This document shows positions 52,571 to 60,849 of a stretch of DNA of 64,000 bases, piece by piece; the first letter of the stretch is position 1, and each line of letters opens with the position of its first letter. The DNA is from Bacillus kexueae (GTDB lineage: Bacteria; Bacillota; Bacilli; Bacillales; Aeribacillaceae), in the NCBI RefSeq assembly GCF_022809095.1, contig NZ_JALAZE010000011.1, forward strand, positions 1-64,000, written 5' to 3'. The notes beneath the pieces were generated by a model. That model had not been told where the DNA came from. It made no database searches and saw only the letters and a program-made list of their open reading frames with translations. The position numbers and the translations under genes were made by a program.

Positions 52571-54022
52571 TCAGTTTGTTGCAACTAATTGAATAGCCGT
52601 TCTTAATTGTAAATCATTTTCCTTCTTCGTACGTTCTAATTGAACATGCTCATTGATTTTCTCAGCCGTTTTCGCATCAATATCTCCCGATTGTGGAAGC
52701 TCGTTTACTTGCTGAAATGCCTTAACTGCTGTAGCTGTTTTCTCATCAAAATATCCATCTTGCCGCCCTGTCTCAAATCCGATACCTGATAAAAGTAGTT
52801 GGGCAATTTGAACTTGTTCGTTGTTCATATCTCTCGTTAAAACATGGCCCACTTGTAGAGGGGGCGCCTTAAAATAATCCGGCTGCTTCACTTCTACCGT
52901 CGGTTCTACCCCTTTTTGATGAATCCAATGACCATCTGGTGTAAGCCATTTGTATAACGTTAATTTAATATTGCTTCCATCCTCCATCGGAATAGCTTGC
53001 TGAACGGTTCCTTTTCCGAAGGATGTTTCACCTACAATGTCATAGCCGCCTGCTTCTTTCATAGCACCTGCCAAAATCTCAGAAGCCGATGCGCTACCCT
53101 TATCCACAATAACGGTTATCGGGTAAGCTTTCTTTTCTTTTAAATCGGAGTGATACATTTGTCGCTCTCCGTTTCGGTTTTCAATTTGGATATATGGCTT
53201 TGTGTTCGGGATAAAGTGGTGAAGAATGGCTTCGACTGATTGTAAATACCCTCCCGGATTTCCCCGCACATCCAACACAAGACCGTCCATTCCTTCTTTT
53301 TCTAGCTTCAATAACTCCTTTTCAAAGTCTTTTGCCGTATTTTCAGAAAAAGAAGTAATTTCAATGACACCAATATTTTTGCCATTTTTCTTCTCAATCG
53401 TACTAAAGACTGTCTCAATTGGGATTTCATCACGTTTTACATGAAAGACTAATGGTTCTTTATGGCCCGCTCTTTCAACGGTTAGCTTAACAGTCGTTCC
53501 CTTTTCACCTCGGATTTTCAAGACGGCTTCATGAAGATTTAACCCTTCCACTGTTATTTCGTCGATTTTAATAATTTCATCATTCGGTTTTAACCCAGCC
53601 TTTTCAGCAGGAGAGTTTTTAAATGGAGAGACGATGATCATTTTTCCGTTGTTCATGCCAACTTCAGCCCCAATTCCTTCAAAAGAAGACCCGAGCGACT
53701 GAGTAAATTGTTCGGTCGTTTCTTTATCCATATAAACGGAGTATGGATCTTCCAAGGCCGATAACATGCCTTGTATGGCTCCTTTAAGTAGTTCCTCGCC
53801 TTCTATTTCTTCCACATACTTCTCCGAAATCAACTCATATGCTTGCATCACTTTTTCAAAATCAGGATGTTCCATTAGAGGGTTCGATTCGGCTGCATTT
53901 GCCATTGTAGGAACCGCCTCTTCATGTTCGAAAGGAACCTCATTTTTTTCAACTGGAATGAAATAAACGACCCCAACGAGAACACCGACTGTGAGTAATA
54001 TTGAGAAAAATCTTTTTTGCAT
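52571..54022 (-). CDS. ctpB: Carboxy-terminal processing protease CtpB (S41)
   Basis: Secreted serine protease; in B. subtilis it cleaves SpoIVFA to time sigma-K activation during sporulation. 483 residues. N-terminal signal/anchor (5-23), PDZ domain (about 115-190), S41 protease domain with catalytic S312 (GSASASEI) and K337 (SFGKGTVQ), and a C-terminal peptidoglycan-binding domain (about 400-460). In B. subtilis ftsX and ftsE lie next upstream; here they are missing. Confidence 0.96.
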   Translation of the reverse strand: MQKRFFSILLTVGVLVGVVYFIPVEKNEVPFEHEEAVPTMANAAESNPLMEHPDFEKVMQAYELISEKYVEEIEGEELLKGAIQGMLSALEDPYSVYMDKETTEQFTQSLGSSFEGIGAEVGMNNGKMIIVSPFKNSPAEKAGLKPNDEIIKIDEITVEGLNLHEAVLKIRGEKGTTVKLTVERAGHKEPLVFHVKRDEIPIETVFSTIEKKNGKNIGVIEITSFSENTAKDFEKELLKLEKEGMDGLVLDVRGNPGGYLQSVEAILHHFIPNTKPYIQIENRNGERQMYHSDLKEKKAYPITVIVDKGSASASEILAGAMKEAGGYDIVGETSFGKGTVQQAIPMEDGSNIKLTLYKWLTPDGHWIHQKGVEPTVEVKQPDYFKAPPLQVGHVLTRDMNNEQVQIAQLLLSGIGFETGRQDGYFDEKTATAVKAFQQVNELPQSGDIDAKTAEKINEHVQLERTKKENDLQLRTAIQLVATN

Positions 54023-54279
54023 GAATTAGCCTTCCTTTCGTCTTAAAATTCAACAGCTGAATCGATTCACGTACATCGCTTCTCTGCTTTAGTATATGCA
54101 TAGCTTGTACGCATCATGTAAGTGAAAGGAAAACAAACGAAACGAGAAATATCGATATGAACTCTTCTACCGAACCATTCGGCAAAAGAAAAAATATGAG
54201 GGTGTCACAATAGTAGCTGGGGACACTCATTCTTTGTTTGAAAATACAAGGATCTTTTTGGGCATACACATCATTGCGA

Positions 54280-54362
54280 AAGGTGGACGCTTTTCGCAGA
54301 GGTCACAAGTTCGTCTGCGGGGGCTTCAGCTCGTGCTGGTCCCGCAGAAGTCACCGCCTTTG
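54280..54362. repeat. Inverted-repeat element of unknown type
   Basis: AAAGGTGG (54280-54287) and CCGCCTTT (about 54355-54362) form the outer arms, and TCTGCGGG/CCCGCAGA (54315-54322, 54342-54349) form a perfect inner stem. It lies in a 782-bp gene-free gap (54023-54804). The gap also has a TGAG-GTGTC/GGGACACTCA hairpin near 54195-54230 and repeat C copy 4. The whole looks like a mosaic of small-element remnants. Confidence 0.5.
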
Positions 54363-54406
54363 GTCAATTATTTCATTTATACGAAAACTGGCAAGTGAAA
54401 AAGAAG

Positions 54407-54525
54407 GCTGATTTCATATAGATTGTTGCTTTTTCAGACATTTTTAAAATCAATCTGAACATTGCGCTCCAGACACTTGCTTTCCGCGGGGAGGAAGTCA
54501 CCTCCACAACACAACTAAAAGGTAA
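54407..54525 (+). repeat. Dispersed repeat family C, copy 4 (right end missing)
   Basis: AAGGCTG, ATATAGATTGTTGCTTTTTCAG, ACATTTTTAAAATCAAT, and the core ATTGCGCTCCAGACACTTGC followed by TTTCCGCGGGGAGG. It is nearly identical to the left part of copy 2, but the AAAGCAACAATC right edge is not found, so this copy is truncated. Confidence 0.75.
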
Positions 54526-54744
54526 AAACCTTTCTTATTGTATAAAGAGTAAACATAAACCCATTAATTCTTTTTCTTCTCCCTCGTCCTCCTTAACATC
54601 CAAAAATGATATTGAAAGTTCTTTTATTTTTAAACTTTAAAGGGATTTATTCCTCTAGAAAAATTGCGAACGAACTCAAACAAAACATTTATTTCATGTT
54701 TTTTCCACAAAATACCCATATTAAGTCAAATCCTAAAACAAAAA

Positions 54745-54795
54745 GAGGCATGAGCCTCAAAAGTCATATCTTAATGAACTTTTGACTCAGCCTCT
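54745..54795 (-). terminator. Terminator of the MFS gene
   Basis: On the minus strand GAGGCTgagTCAAAAGT pairs with ACTTTTGAgGCTCatGCCTC as a long interrupted stem, followed by TTTTTGTTTT. It lies 10 bp after the MFS stop. Confidence 0.85.
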
Positions 54796-54804
54796 CCTAT
54801 CCCT

Positions 54805-56079
54805 TTATTGTTGCACAACCGCCTTTTGTTTTACAGGCTGGCGGTCTACCAAATAAAACATCCTCCAATATATAATAGCACTCACGAAAGCTAGAAAGGC
54901 AATGCTATAAAATGTAAAGGTAAAGCCAATCATGGTCGTAAGAGGTATTGCAATAGGTGCAATCGTACGCCCAATGGTAAATCGCAAATCTGAAGCTGCA
55001 AAATATTGCCCTCTCATATCTTCAGGGGCTAATTTAGACACAAACCCTTGCTGAACCCCTACGACCATCAATTCACCAATTGTAAAGATAAGCATCGCAA
55101 ACATTAAGAAAAACATATTCATGGAATGAGCAAACAGGATCATTCCAATCCCATACGTAACCGCAGACCCAATAAAGACGGACTTCTCCTTATATCGACT
55201 CATCCATCTCGTCATCACAACCGTAAACAAGGCGACAAGTAGCCCGTTTTCAGATATTAAAATCCCGAATAACTTTTCACCTGTAATTGTATAGGAAAAT
55301 AGCGTTTGGTCTGGGACCATTTCCGACACATATACAGCGATTAACAAATCAAGCTGCATAAATGTTTGTGCAACTAAAATACCTGCGATAATAAAAAGAA
55401 GAAACACCTTATCCGTCGTAATGATTCGATAGGAACTTACTTGGTCTTTCACATATTCATACCATGGTCGTTTTCCGCCTCTTTGTTGGCTAATCACGTG
55501 TTTTTTCGGTGCCGTTTCGCGAATATACTTCCACAAAATAAAAGCGAAGACGAAACTAATCATCATTCCGGTTAGCAACAGTTCAAATCGATATTGGAAG
55601 AAAAATAAACTCCCGAGTAATGGACCGATTACGACCGTAATATTAATGGCTGTATAAAAAACGGCAAACACGGCATTTCGATGTTGCTCTGGTACGACGT
55701 CCGCCACCATCGCATGACTGGCCGGCCAATAGAGCATTGAAAATATTCCTAATAACGAAAATGCGACGAATGTAAGAATGGGCGAATTGTACCAAGGGGA
55801 ATTAGCGAACGCAAATAAAACAAAAGCACTCCCTGCTCCAACATAGGAAGACACCATCATTTTTTTCCTTCCAATATGGTCAGCTAAATAACCACCTAGT
55901 AAATTGGCAAAGACTCCAAACAGTTGAGAAACAATTAACAACATGCCAGCTGTCACTTTTCCAAATGACTCGGCAAAATAAATCGACATAAACGGAAAAT
56001 ACATCCAAAATAAAATATTGATAACCCCTTCTCCAAGAAGGCGTATCTTTAAGTTTAAATCCCAATCTTTCCATTTCAA
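54805..56079 (-). CDS. MFS multidrug-type exporter
   Basis: Twelve-helix major facilitator; 424 residues from TTG at 56079. That start is preferred because the strong anti-SD match GTGGTGATC ends just before it. The MFS loop motif NLLGGYLADHIGRKKMM is about residues 57-73, and a PLLGSLFF-type antiporter motif C region is near residue 150. This suggests drug export. Substrate unknown. It breaks the ctpB-ftsX-ftsE order of B. subtilis. Upstream lie two mini-ORFs, two terminators and a repeat B copy, which point to attenuation control. Confidence 0.88.
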   Translation of the reverse strand: MKWKDWDLNLKIRLLGEGVINILFWMYFPFMSIYFAESFGKVTAGMLLIVSQLFGVFANLLGGYLADHIGRKKMMVSSYVGAGSAFVLFAFANSPWYNSPILTFVAFSLLGIFSMLYWPASHAMVADVVPEQHRNAVFAVFYTAINITVVIGPLLGSLFFFQYRFELLLTGMMISFVFAFILWKYIRETAPKKHVISQQRGGKRPWYEYVKDQVSSYRIITTDKVFLLFIIAGILVAQTFMQLDLLIAVYVSEMVPDQTLFSYTITGEKLFGILISENGLLVALFTVVMTRWMSRYKEKSVFIGSAVTYGIGMILFAHSMNMFFLMFAMLIFTIGELMVVGVQQGFVSKLAPEDMRGQYFAASDLRFTIGRTIAPIAIPLTTMIGFTFTFYSIAFLAFVSAIIYWRMFYLVDRQPVKQKAVVQQ

Positions 56080-56112
56080 GATGATCACCACTTTTTCATT
56101 TATTCAAACAAC

Positions 56113-56163
56113 CTAGCCACCATCAAAATCTCCCTCAAATTTCTTACTAATGATTACAAGCAT
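56113..56163 (-). CDS. 16-codon mini-ORF directly upstream of the MFS gene
   Basis: ATG at 56163 has a near-ideal Shine-Dalgarno (CAGGAGG, eight bases upstream) and the frame MLVIISKKFEGDFDGG ends at TAG 56113-56115. It lies 33 bp before the MFS start. A possible promoter (TATAAA region near 56195) precedes it. A leader peptide that tunes MFS translation is the simplest idea. No stable RNA pairing with the MFS Shine-Dalgarno could be found by eye. Confidence 0.5.
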   Translation of the reverse strand: MLVIISKKFEGDFDGG

Positions 56164-56239
56164 GAACATCTACCTCCTGAATTTAAAATATTTTTATATA
56201 CTCAAAGCAAAAGCTTCGGTATCCAAAATAAAGCAAATA

Positions 56240-56393
56240 AGAAAAGCCCAAAGCGCAAGTCCTTAGGCGAAGGGCGCTGGAGGACCTGCAAAGAGGCTTC
56301 CGTCGCTGATGGCGCTTGGAGCTAGACACCAAAAAACTGTAAAGAGAATACTTTAACACTTTATTGAACGTAAACTTTCTGTAACAACAAAAA
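56240..56393 (+). repeat. Dispersed repeat family B, copy 4 (internally deleted)
   Basis: Has both ends of the family but lacks the ATAGCAGGGCCGAAGCG block. The right edge CTGTAACAACAAAAAAA is the T-tail of the minus-strand terminator at 56396. It separates the attenuator-like leader from the MFS gene by about 150 bp. Confidence 0.88.
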
Positions 56394-56395
56394 AA

Positions 56396-56417
56396 CGCAC
56401 CGCAAGACTGCGATGCG
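56396..56417 (-). terminator. Second terminator of the MFS leader
   Basis: On the minus strand CGCATCGCA pairs with TGCGGTGCG (one T-G pair), loop GTCT, then seven T. Confidence 0.88.
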
Positions 56418-56445
56418 CCTAGGCATACTCTTTGATAAATAAAAA

Positions 56446-56479
56446 ACGCAGCTCACGATATTTGATCCGTGACCTGCGT
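56446..56479 (-). terminator. First terminator of the MFS leader
   Basis: ACGCAG-G-TCACG (56468-56479) and CGTGA-G-CTGCGT (56446-56457) form an 11-bp stem with one mismatch, then six T. Its 5' arm contains GGTCACG, complementary to CGTGACC inside the mini-ORF at 56507, so it could be opened by an antiterminator pairing. Confidence 0.88.
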
Positions 56480-56506
56480 AAAAATATCTAACAAGACATA
56501 TAGAAA

Positions 56507-56578
56507 CTACATGCTTAATGTGGTCACGTAATCCTGTTTATGAAATTTTGTTTGAACATACGTTTTTACTGTTTTCAT
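56507..56578 (-). CDS. 23-codon candidate leader peptide
   Basis: ATG at 56578 follows AAAGGAGG by nine bases; the frame is 23 residues (MKTVKTYVQTKFHKQDYVTT...) to TAG at 56507-56509. It has its own sigma-A promoter and is followed by two intrinsic terminators before the MFS gene. The Shine-Dalgarno segment GGTCACGTAA (56580-56589) is perfectly complementary to codons 16-19 (TTACGTGACC, 56522-56531). This arrangement resembles ribosome-mediated attenuators of the ermC or bmrB type. Not recognised as a known peptide. Confidence 0.65.
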   Translation of the reverse strand: MKTVKTYVQTKFHKQDYVTTLSM

Positions 56579-56612
56579 GTTACGTGACCTCCTTTTATAC
56601 TATTTCGGTGTA

Positions 56613-56641
56613 ATTTTACTGAATTTTCCTTCAAATGTCAA
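56613..56641 (-). promoter_or_regulatory. Sigma-A promoter of the leader-peptide transcript
   Basis: A perfect TTGACA (56636-56641), 17 bases, TAAAAT (56613-56618) on the minus strand. The predicted transcript start is about 15 bases before the Shine-Dalgarno at 56588-56592. Confidence 0.85.
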
Positions 56642-56667
56642 TGTTATTTACTCAACTAGCTTATTAA

Positions 56668-57240
56668 TTATTGAACAATAAACTTTCCAACCATTCCTGC
56701 CTCTTTATGTCCTGGAACTGTACAGTAAAATTCGAATTCACCTGTTTCTTTCGGAATGAACTTTATCTTAACAACATCCTCAGAGTTAGTATTTAAATGA
56801 ATTGAATTCATCATTCCCTCATCATGCCCTTCATCAGCATACACTTTTATCCCGCCTAACATTTTCCAGATGAATGAGACCGTTTCAGGATGATCTGCCA
56901 TTTCGCTCATATAGATAATCTCAACATCAAGACCTTTAGACGTCAAATCATGGAATACTTGACCATCATTTTTCATGATGAGCTCATACTCTTGTCCCTG
57001 CTTAAGTTGAATAATATTTGGGTCATACCCCATCTCAAATGCACTCACTTCGACTATATAATCCTCAGTATTATTACTACCAGGGATATCTTCCATCGTA
57101 CTAGTTGCTTCACTTACTTCTACCTTTGTTTCATCTTCTTTTGATACATCGCTTTCGTTAGTTGATGAACACCCTGCAAGTAGCAAGCTGAATGCTAATG
57201 CCGTAAATATTGTGTAGAAAAGTCTATTAATATTCAGCAC
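56668..57240 (-). CDS. Cupredoxin-domain lipoprotein
   Basis: Predicted membrane-anchored type 1 copper protein. GTG at 57240 after GGGAGGGG gives 190 residues. The signal peptide ends in lipobox LLAG-C24. A charged linker (25-60) leads to a plastocyanin/azurin-like domain with copper ligands H98 (QVFHDL), C173 (EFYCTVPGH), H178 and M183. Partner electron carriers are unknown. It lies beside other copper-type genes and may take part in copper tolerance or extracytoplasmic electron transfer. Confidence 0.88.
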   Translation of the reverse strand: MLNINRLFYTIFTALAFSLLLAGCSSTNESDVSKEDETKVEVSEATSTMEDIPGSNNTEDYIVEVSAFEMGYDPNIIQLKQGQEYELIMKNDGQVFHDLTSKGLDVEIIYMSEMADHPETVSFIWKMLGGIKVYADEGHDEGMMNSIHLNTNSEDVVKIKFIPKETGEFEFYCTVPGHKEAGMVGKFIVQ

Positions 57241-57500
57241 TGTTCCCCTCCCATGTTGATTATTTATAATGATACTAACTATTTTATAATTAGACGGAAT
57301 ATTCCGCAAATTAAGTTGTTCATTAAATTACGGTGGAGAACACTTACCTTAAAACAACATTATGAATGAATCTTTTATTAGGTTTACTAAAAATAGAGAG
57401 TTGAGGAACTCCTCATTTAGATGTAATCAATTAGTTACTATCATTGAACTAGAAAACTTTTTTTGAAGAGAAATGGCTTAATAATCTATTACAATCAAAA
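57241..57500. other. Interval upstream of the cupredoxin gene
   Basis: About 260 bp with no ORF. A small palindrome TGAGGA-AC-TCCTCA (57402-57415) is visible but has no T-tail; it may be an operator or chance. No promoter with both hexamers could be fixed. Confidence 0.4.
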
Positions 57501-57532
57501 ATGAGATTGCCGAACAATGTCAACAATCTCAT
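57501..57532 (-). terminator. Terminator of the F510_1955-type gene
   Basis: ATGAGATTG (57501-57509) and CAATCTCAT (57524-57532) form a perfect 9-bp stem with a TTTTTG tail on the minus strand. Confidence 0.88.
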
Positions 57533-57539
57533 GAATAAA

Positions 57540-58526
57540 CTATTGTATAACGCCATTATAAACCAATTTTCCCCAATCACTTGCACCATCCGTTGAGAAA
57601 AACACATGTCCATTAAATGTAGCAAAGACGACTTCCTTTGGTTCTTGAGGGTTTTGAGCTAAATATATTATCCCATCCTGTCCAAGCTTCGGAAGCGGAA
57701 CTTCACTTTTTCGCTTATCTTGAAGAGAATACTTTACCAACTTTGCGTCACCTTCATAGACACTATACCATAAAATGTCTTTTGAAAAATAAACGGAAGT
57801 TCCCTGACTATCTTTAGTTATATAATCAAAATTCTCTCCACCATCTTCTGAAAGAAGAATCCCTCCCTGACTTGCGACTGCTATGATTAGATCATTTGTT
57901 GGATGAACTGCAATACTCAACACCTTTTTATTTAAATTATTTGCTTGCACCTTCTTCCATGAATTCCCATTATCTCTAGATACATAAAGTCCTTTATTCA
58001 TTTTGGAGTTTTTGTATTCATTCAACACATAAATCGTATGATTTTCATATCCAACACCCATTGCATGGAAATCACTTTCCCCCTCAAATCCTAAATCGAT
58101 TAAGCTCTTGCCATTATCCCTACTCATCTTTAATCCAAGAGGATTTGAAAGATTAACCCCCATACCTGGGTGCCCACTCGTATAAAATCCTTGGCTTACT
58201 GCATTAAAACCCATATAATCATTGTTTTGACCTTTTGTTTTATACCAATTTCCATTATCAAATATTTTTAATCCATCATGCGTGGCAAAAAAAATAGCGT
58301 TTTGATTCCCTGCATAGCCTAAACCGTGTATATGGGAAATTTCCCCTTTATATCCTTCCAAAAATTCATTTGAACCTAATCCCTCTTCTATCCCAGTCAT
58401 TTCATCTGTTGTCTGTTCACTAAGTAATTGTTCTGTATTTTCTCCTGTTTCGGTTTCCTCATTACCACAAGCTGAAAGAATGATCATTAGGATGATTGCT
58501 CCAGTTGTCAAAACTTGTTTTCTCAA
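57540..58526 (-). CDS. F510_1955-type beta-propeller lipoprotein
   Basis: 328 residues. Signal peptide with lipobox IILSA-C (Cys20). Repeated sialidase/BNR-like Asp-box motifs (SRDNGKS, SRDNGNSW, SEDGGENF, STDGASDW) mark a beta propeller like those of sortilin/VPS10 or photosystem assembly proteins. It matches the family called F510_1955 glycosylhydrolase, although no glycosidase residues can be pointed to. The SGHPGMG and HIHGLGY stretches hold His and Met that could contact copper. Such genes often sit near multicopper oxidases, as here. Confidence 0.8.
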   Translation of the reverse strand: MRKQVLTTGAIILMIILSACGNEETETGENTEQLLSEQTTDEMTGIEEGLGSNEFLEGYKGEISHIHGLGYAGNQNAIFFATHDGLKIFDNGNWYKTKGQNNDYMGFNAVSQGFYTSGHPGMGVNLSNPLGLKMSRDNGKSLIDLGFEGESDFHAMGVGYENHTIYVLNEYKNSKMNKGLYVSRDNGNSWKKVQANNLNKKVLSIAVHPTNDLIIAVASQGGILLSEDGGENFDYITKDSQGTSVYFSKDILWYSVYEGDAKLVKYSLQDKRKSEVPLPKLGQDGIIYLAQNPQEPKEVVFATFNGHVFFSTDGASDWGKLVYNGVIQ

Positions 58527-58772
58527 TCTTATTCCCTCCAGTTCTTTTTGATGAATTGTTCCTCTTGAGCATTTACCGATGAATCATTAATAATTGATAT
58601 CATCTCCAACAATGAAAACATAATGTCGTATCACGAAATATATACTTAACTTGAATGCACGAATGTTTGAAAAACAAACAGAGTTCATTTAAAGAATGGC
58701 ACATGCTAAAATAAAACAAACGGAATAGAGTCATCCTTACAATTAAAAGATGGATGACTCTACTCAAGATTC

Positions 58773-60677
58773 TTAATGAATGAGTGATACTGCTTCTTTC
58801 TTATCCTCCATGCTAGGTGTGAAATCGTATTTCTGCTCTATAAATACTTGATGCCAAATCATAAACGATAGAAGCGTCCACAATTTTCTGCTATAGTCTC
58901 TTTTCCCTTTGTAATGATCCTCTAATAATTGGAAAATCACTTTTTTATCAAATAAATATTCTGTAGGACTTTCCTGGATTAAGTTGAACGCCCATTCATA
59001 CATTTCATTTTTGAGCCAATAGCGAATTGGAACTGGAAATCCAAGCTTTTTACGATGTAAGACATGCTCTGGAACAATACCTTCAGCTGCTTTTCGTAAT
59101 ACATACTTTGTCGTTTGCGATGCTGTTTTCAGTTCTGGCGGAATTTTTGCTGCAACTTCAAAGACCCCTCTATCAAGAAATGGAACACGTAACTCTAAGG
59201 AATGAGCCATCGTCATCTTGTCTGCTTTTAATAAAATATCTCCTCGAAGCCACGTATGGATATCAATATATTGCATTTGATTGACCGGTACATAACCTTT
59301 TGATTGTTCAAAATATTTAGATGTCACTGTTGTATATTCTATCCCTGATTTATACTTGTTTAATAGAAGTTGTTTCTCTTCCTCAATAAACATTTTGGCA
59401 TTCCCAACATACCTTTTTTCAATAGGTGTAGTTCCACGCTCGATAAAGCTTTTACCTTTTACACCTTCTGGTAAGATTCGAGCAACCCTATTTAAAAGGT
59501 TGTTTATTGGTCTTGGGATTTGTTCAAACACTTTTAATGCCTCTGGCTCTCGATAAATATTGTAGCCCCCGAATAGTTCATCTGCTCCCTCGCCGGATAG
59601 AACCACCGTGACATGTTTTCTAGCTTCACGTGCTATAAAGTATAGTGGAATTGCAGCTGGATCCGCTAAAGGGTCGTCCATATGCCACATAATCCTCGGT
59701 AATTCTTTCATATACTCCTCAGGCGAGACAACGTAACTAATATTTTCTATCCCTAATTTTGAGGCGGTCTCTTTTGCTATATCAACTTCACTAAATCCTT
59801 CATGAGAAAACCCAACAGAAAATGTTTTTAAATTCGGGTTAAATTCCTTTGCTATGGCAGCTATAAAAGTGGAGTCAATTCCACCTGATAAGAATGCTCC
59901 TACAGGTACATCACTCCTCATGTGGACCTCAACGGAATCATAGAGTGCATTTTGAATTTCATAAACATGCGCAACTTCATCTTTTACAACCGGTTGAAAA
60001 TGTACTTTCCAATATGGAAAAATTGTTATTGGCTCCCCTATCCTCTTTTTCATATAATGACCCGGTTCTAACTTATATATATCATTTGTCATTGTTAATG
60101 GTTCAGGTACATACTGAAACGTTAAATAATGTTGCAACGACTCTTGATTCACACGGTCATTTTCTAATATAGAAAGAATGCTTTTCTTTTCTGAAGCCAC
60201 AAACAATCGATCACTTTTCTCCATGTAAAATAGTGGTTTAATCCCAAAAGGGTCTCGAGCCACAAATAGTTCTTTTTCTTGTTTATCCCAAATTGCAAAT
60301 GCAAACATTCCTCGGAGCTTTTCTACCACACGTTCTCTTATTCTACTATATATTGCAATAATCACTTCTGTATCTGATTGTGTTTCCAATTGAAGCCCAT
60401 CTTTTATAAGTTCTTCTCTTAACTCCAAATAATTATAAATTTCACCATTAAAAATAATCCAGTAGCGGTCATTCTCGTATGATAGTGGTTGATGTCCCGA
60501 TTCTATATCAATAATACTAAGGCGACGAAAACCGAAGCTTACATATTCATCAAAAAAATATCCCTCATCATCCGGTCCTCTATGAATAATTTGGTTATTC
60601 ATTTGATAAAAATTCTCTTCCCACATAATGTCTTTTTGTTGTTCAAAATCAAAAATACAACCGACAAACCCACACAT
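58773..60677 (-). CDS. asnB: Asparagine synthetase (glutamine-hydrolysing)
   Basis: ATP-dependent amidation of aspartate with glutamine as donor. 634 residues. The N-terminal glutaminase has nucleophile C2 (MCGFVG), RGPDDEG, and FNGEIYNY. The synthetase domain has the PP-loop SGGIDST near residue 263 and LSGEGADELFGGYNIYREP. Closer in length and wording to B. subtilis AsnB than AsnO. Whether it serves protein synthesis or peptidoglycan amidation cannot be told. It lies within the accessory block, divergent from the C39-type gene. Confidence 0.95.
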   Translation of the reverse strand: MCGFVGCIFDFEQQKDIMWEENFYQMNNQIIHRGPDDEGYFFDEYVSFGFRRLSIIDIESGHQPLSYENDRYWIIFNGEIYNYLELREELIKDGLQLETQSDTEVIIAIYSRIRERVVEKLRGMFAFAIWDKQEKELFVARDPFGIKPLFYMEKSDRLFVASEKKSILSILENDRVNQESLQHYLTFQYVPEPLTMTNDIYKLEPGHYMKKRIGEPITIFPYWKVHFQPVVKDEVAHVYEIQNALYDSVEVHMRSDVPVGAFLSGGIDSTFIAAIAKEFNPNLKTFSVGFSHEGFSEVDIAKETASKLGIENISYVVSPEEYMKELPRIMWHMDDPLADPAAIPLYFIAREARKHVTVVLSGEGADELFGGYNIYREPEALKVFEQIPRPINNLLNRVARILPEGVKGKSFIERGTTPIEKRYVGNAKMFIEEEKQLLLNKYKSGIEYTTVTSKYFEQSKGYVPVNQMQYIDIHTWLRGDILLKADKMTMAHSLELRVPFLDRGVFEVAAKIPPELKTASQTTKYVLRKAAEGIVPEHVLHRKKLGFPVPIRYWLKNEMYEWAFNLIQESPTEYLFDKKVIFQLLEDHYKGKRDYSRKLWTLLSFMIWHQVFIEQKYDFTPSMEDKKEAVSLIH

Positions 60678-60780
60678 ATTTTTTCACCATTCTTCCAAAG
60701 AATAATTTTTTTCGTACGAAGTATGTATAACAAAAAAATATGCAGAAATTATGGATGGGTATCTAAAAGTTTTTCATAAA

Positions 60781-60815
60781 TTCTCCATGGTTTCTCCATA
60801 GTTAACGGTTATGAT
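60781..60815 (+). promoter_or_regulatory. Direct-repeat operator and -10 of the C39-multicopper oxidase operon
   Basis: Two TTCTCCAT copies at 60781-60788 and 60792-60799 with an 11-bp period lie immediately upstream of TATGAT (60810-60815). There is no good -35; the second repeat occupies that region. This geometry is typical of OmpR/PhoB-family activator sites, and such a regulator is encoded at 63326. Between this and asnB a perfect palindrome TTCGTACGAA (60711-60720) lies near the asnB start. Confidence 0.55.
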
Positions 60816-60849
60816 CTGTAGAGAAGTAACAAGGGGGGCTATAATCAAT

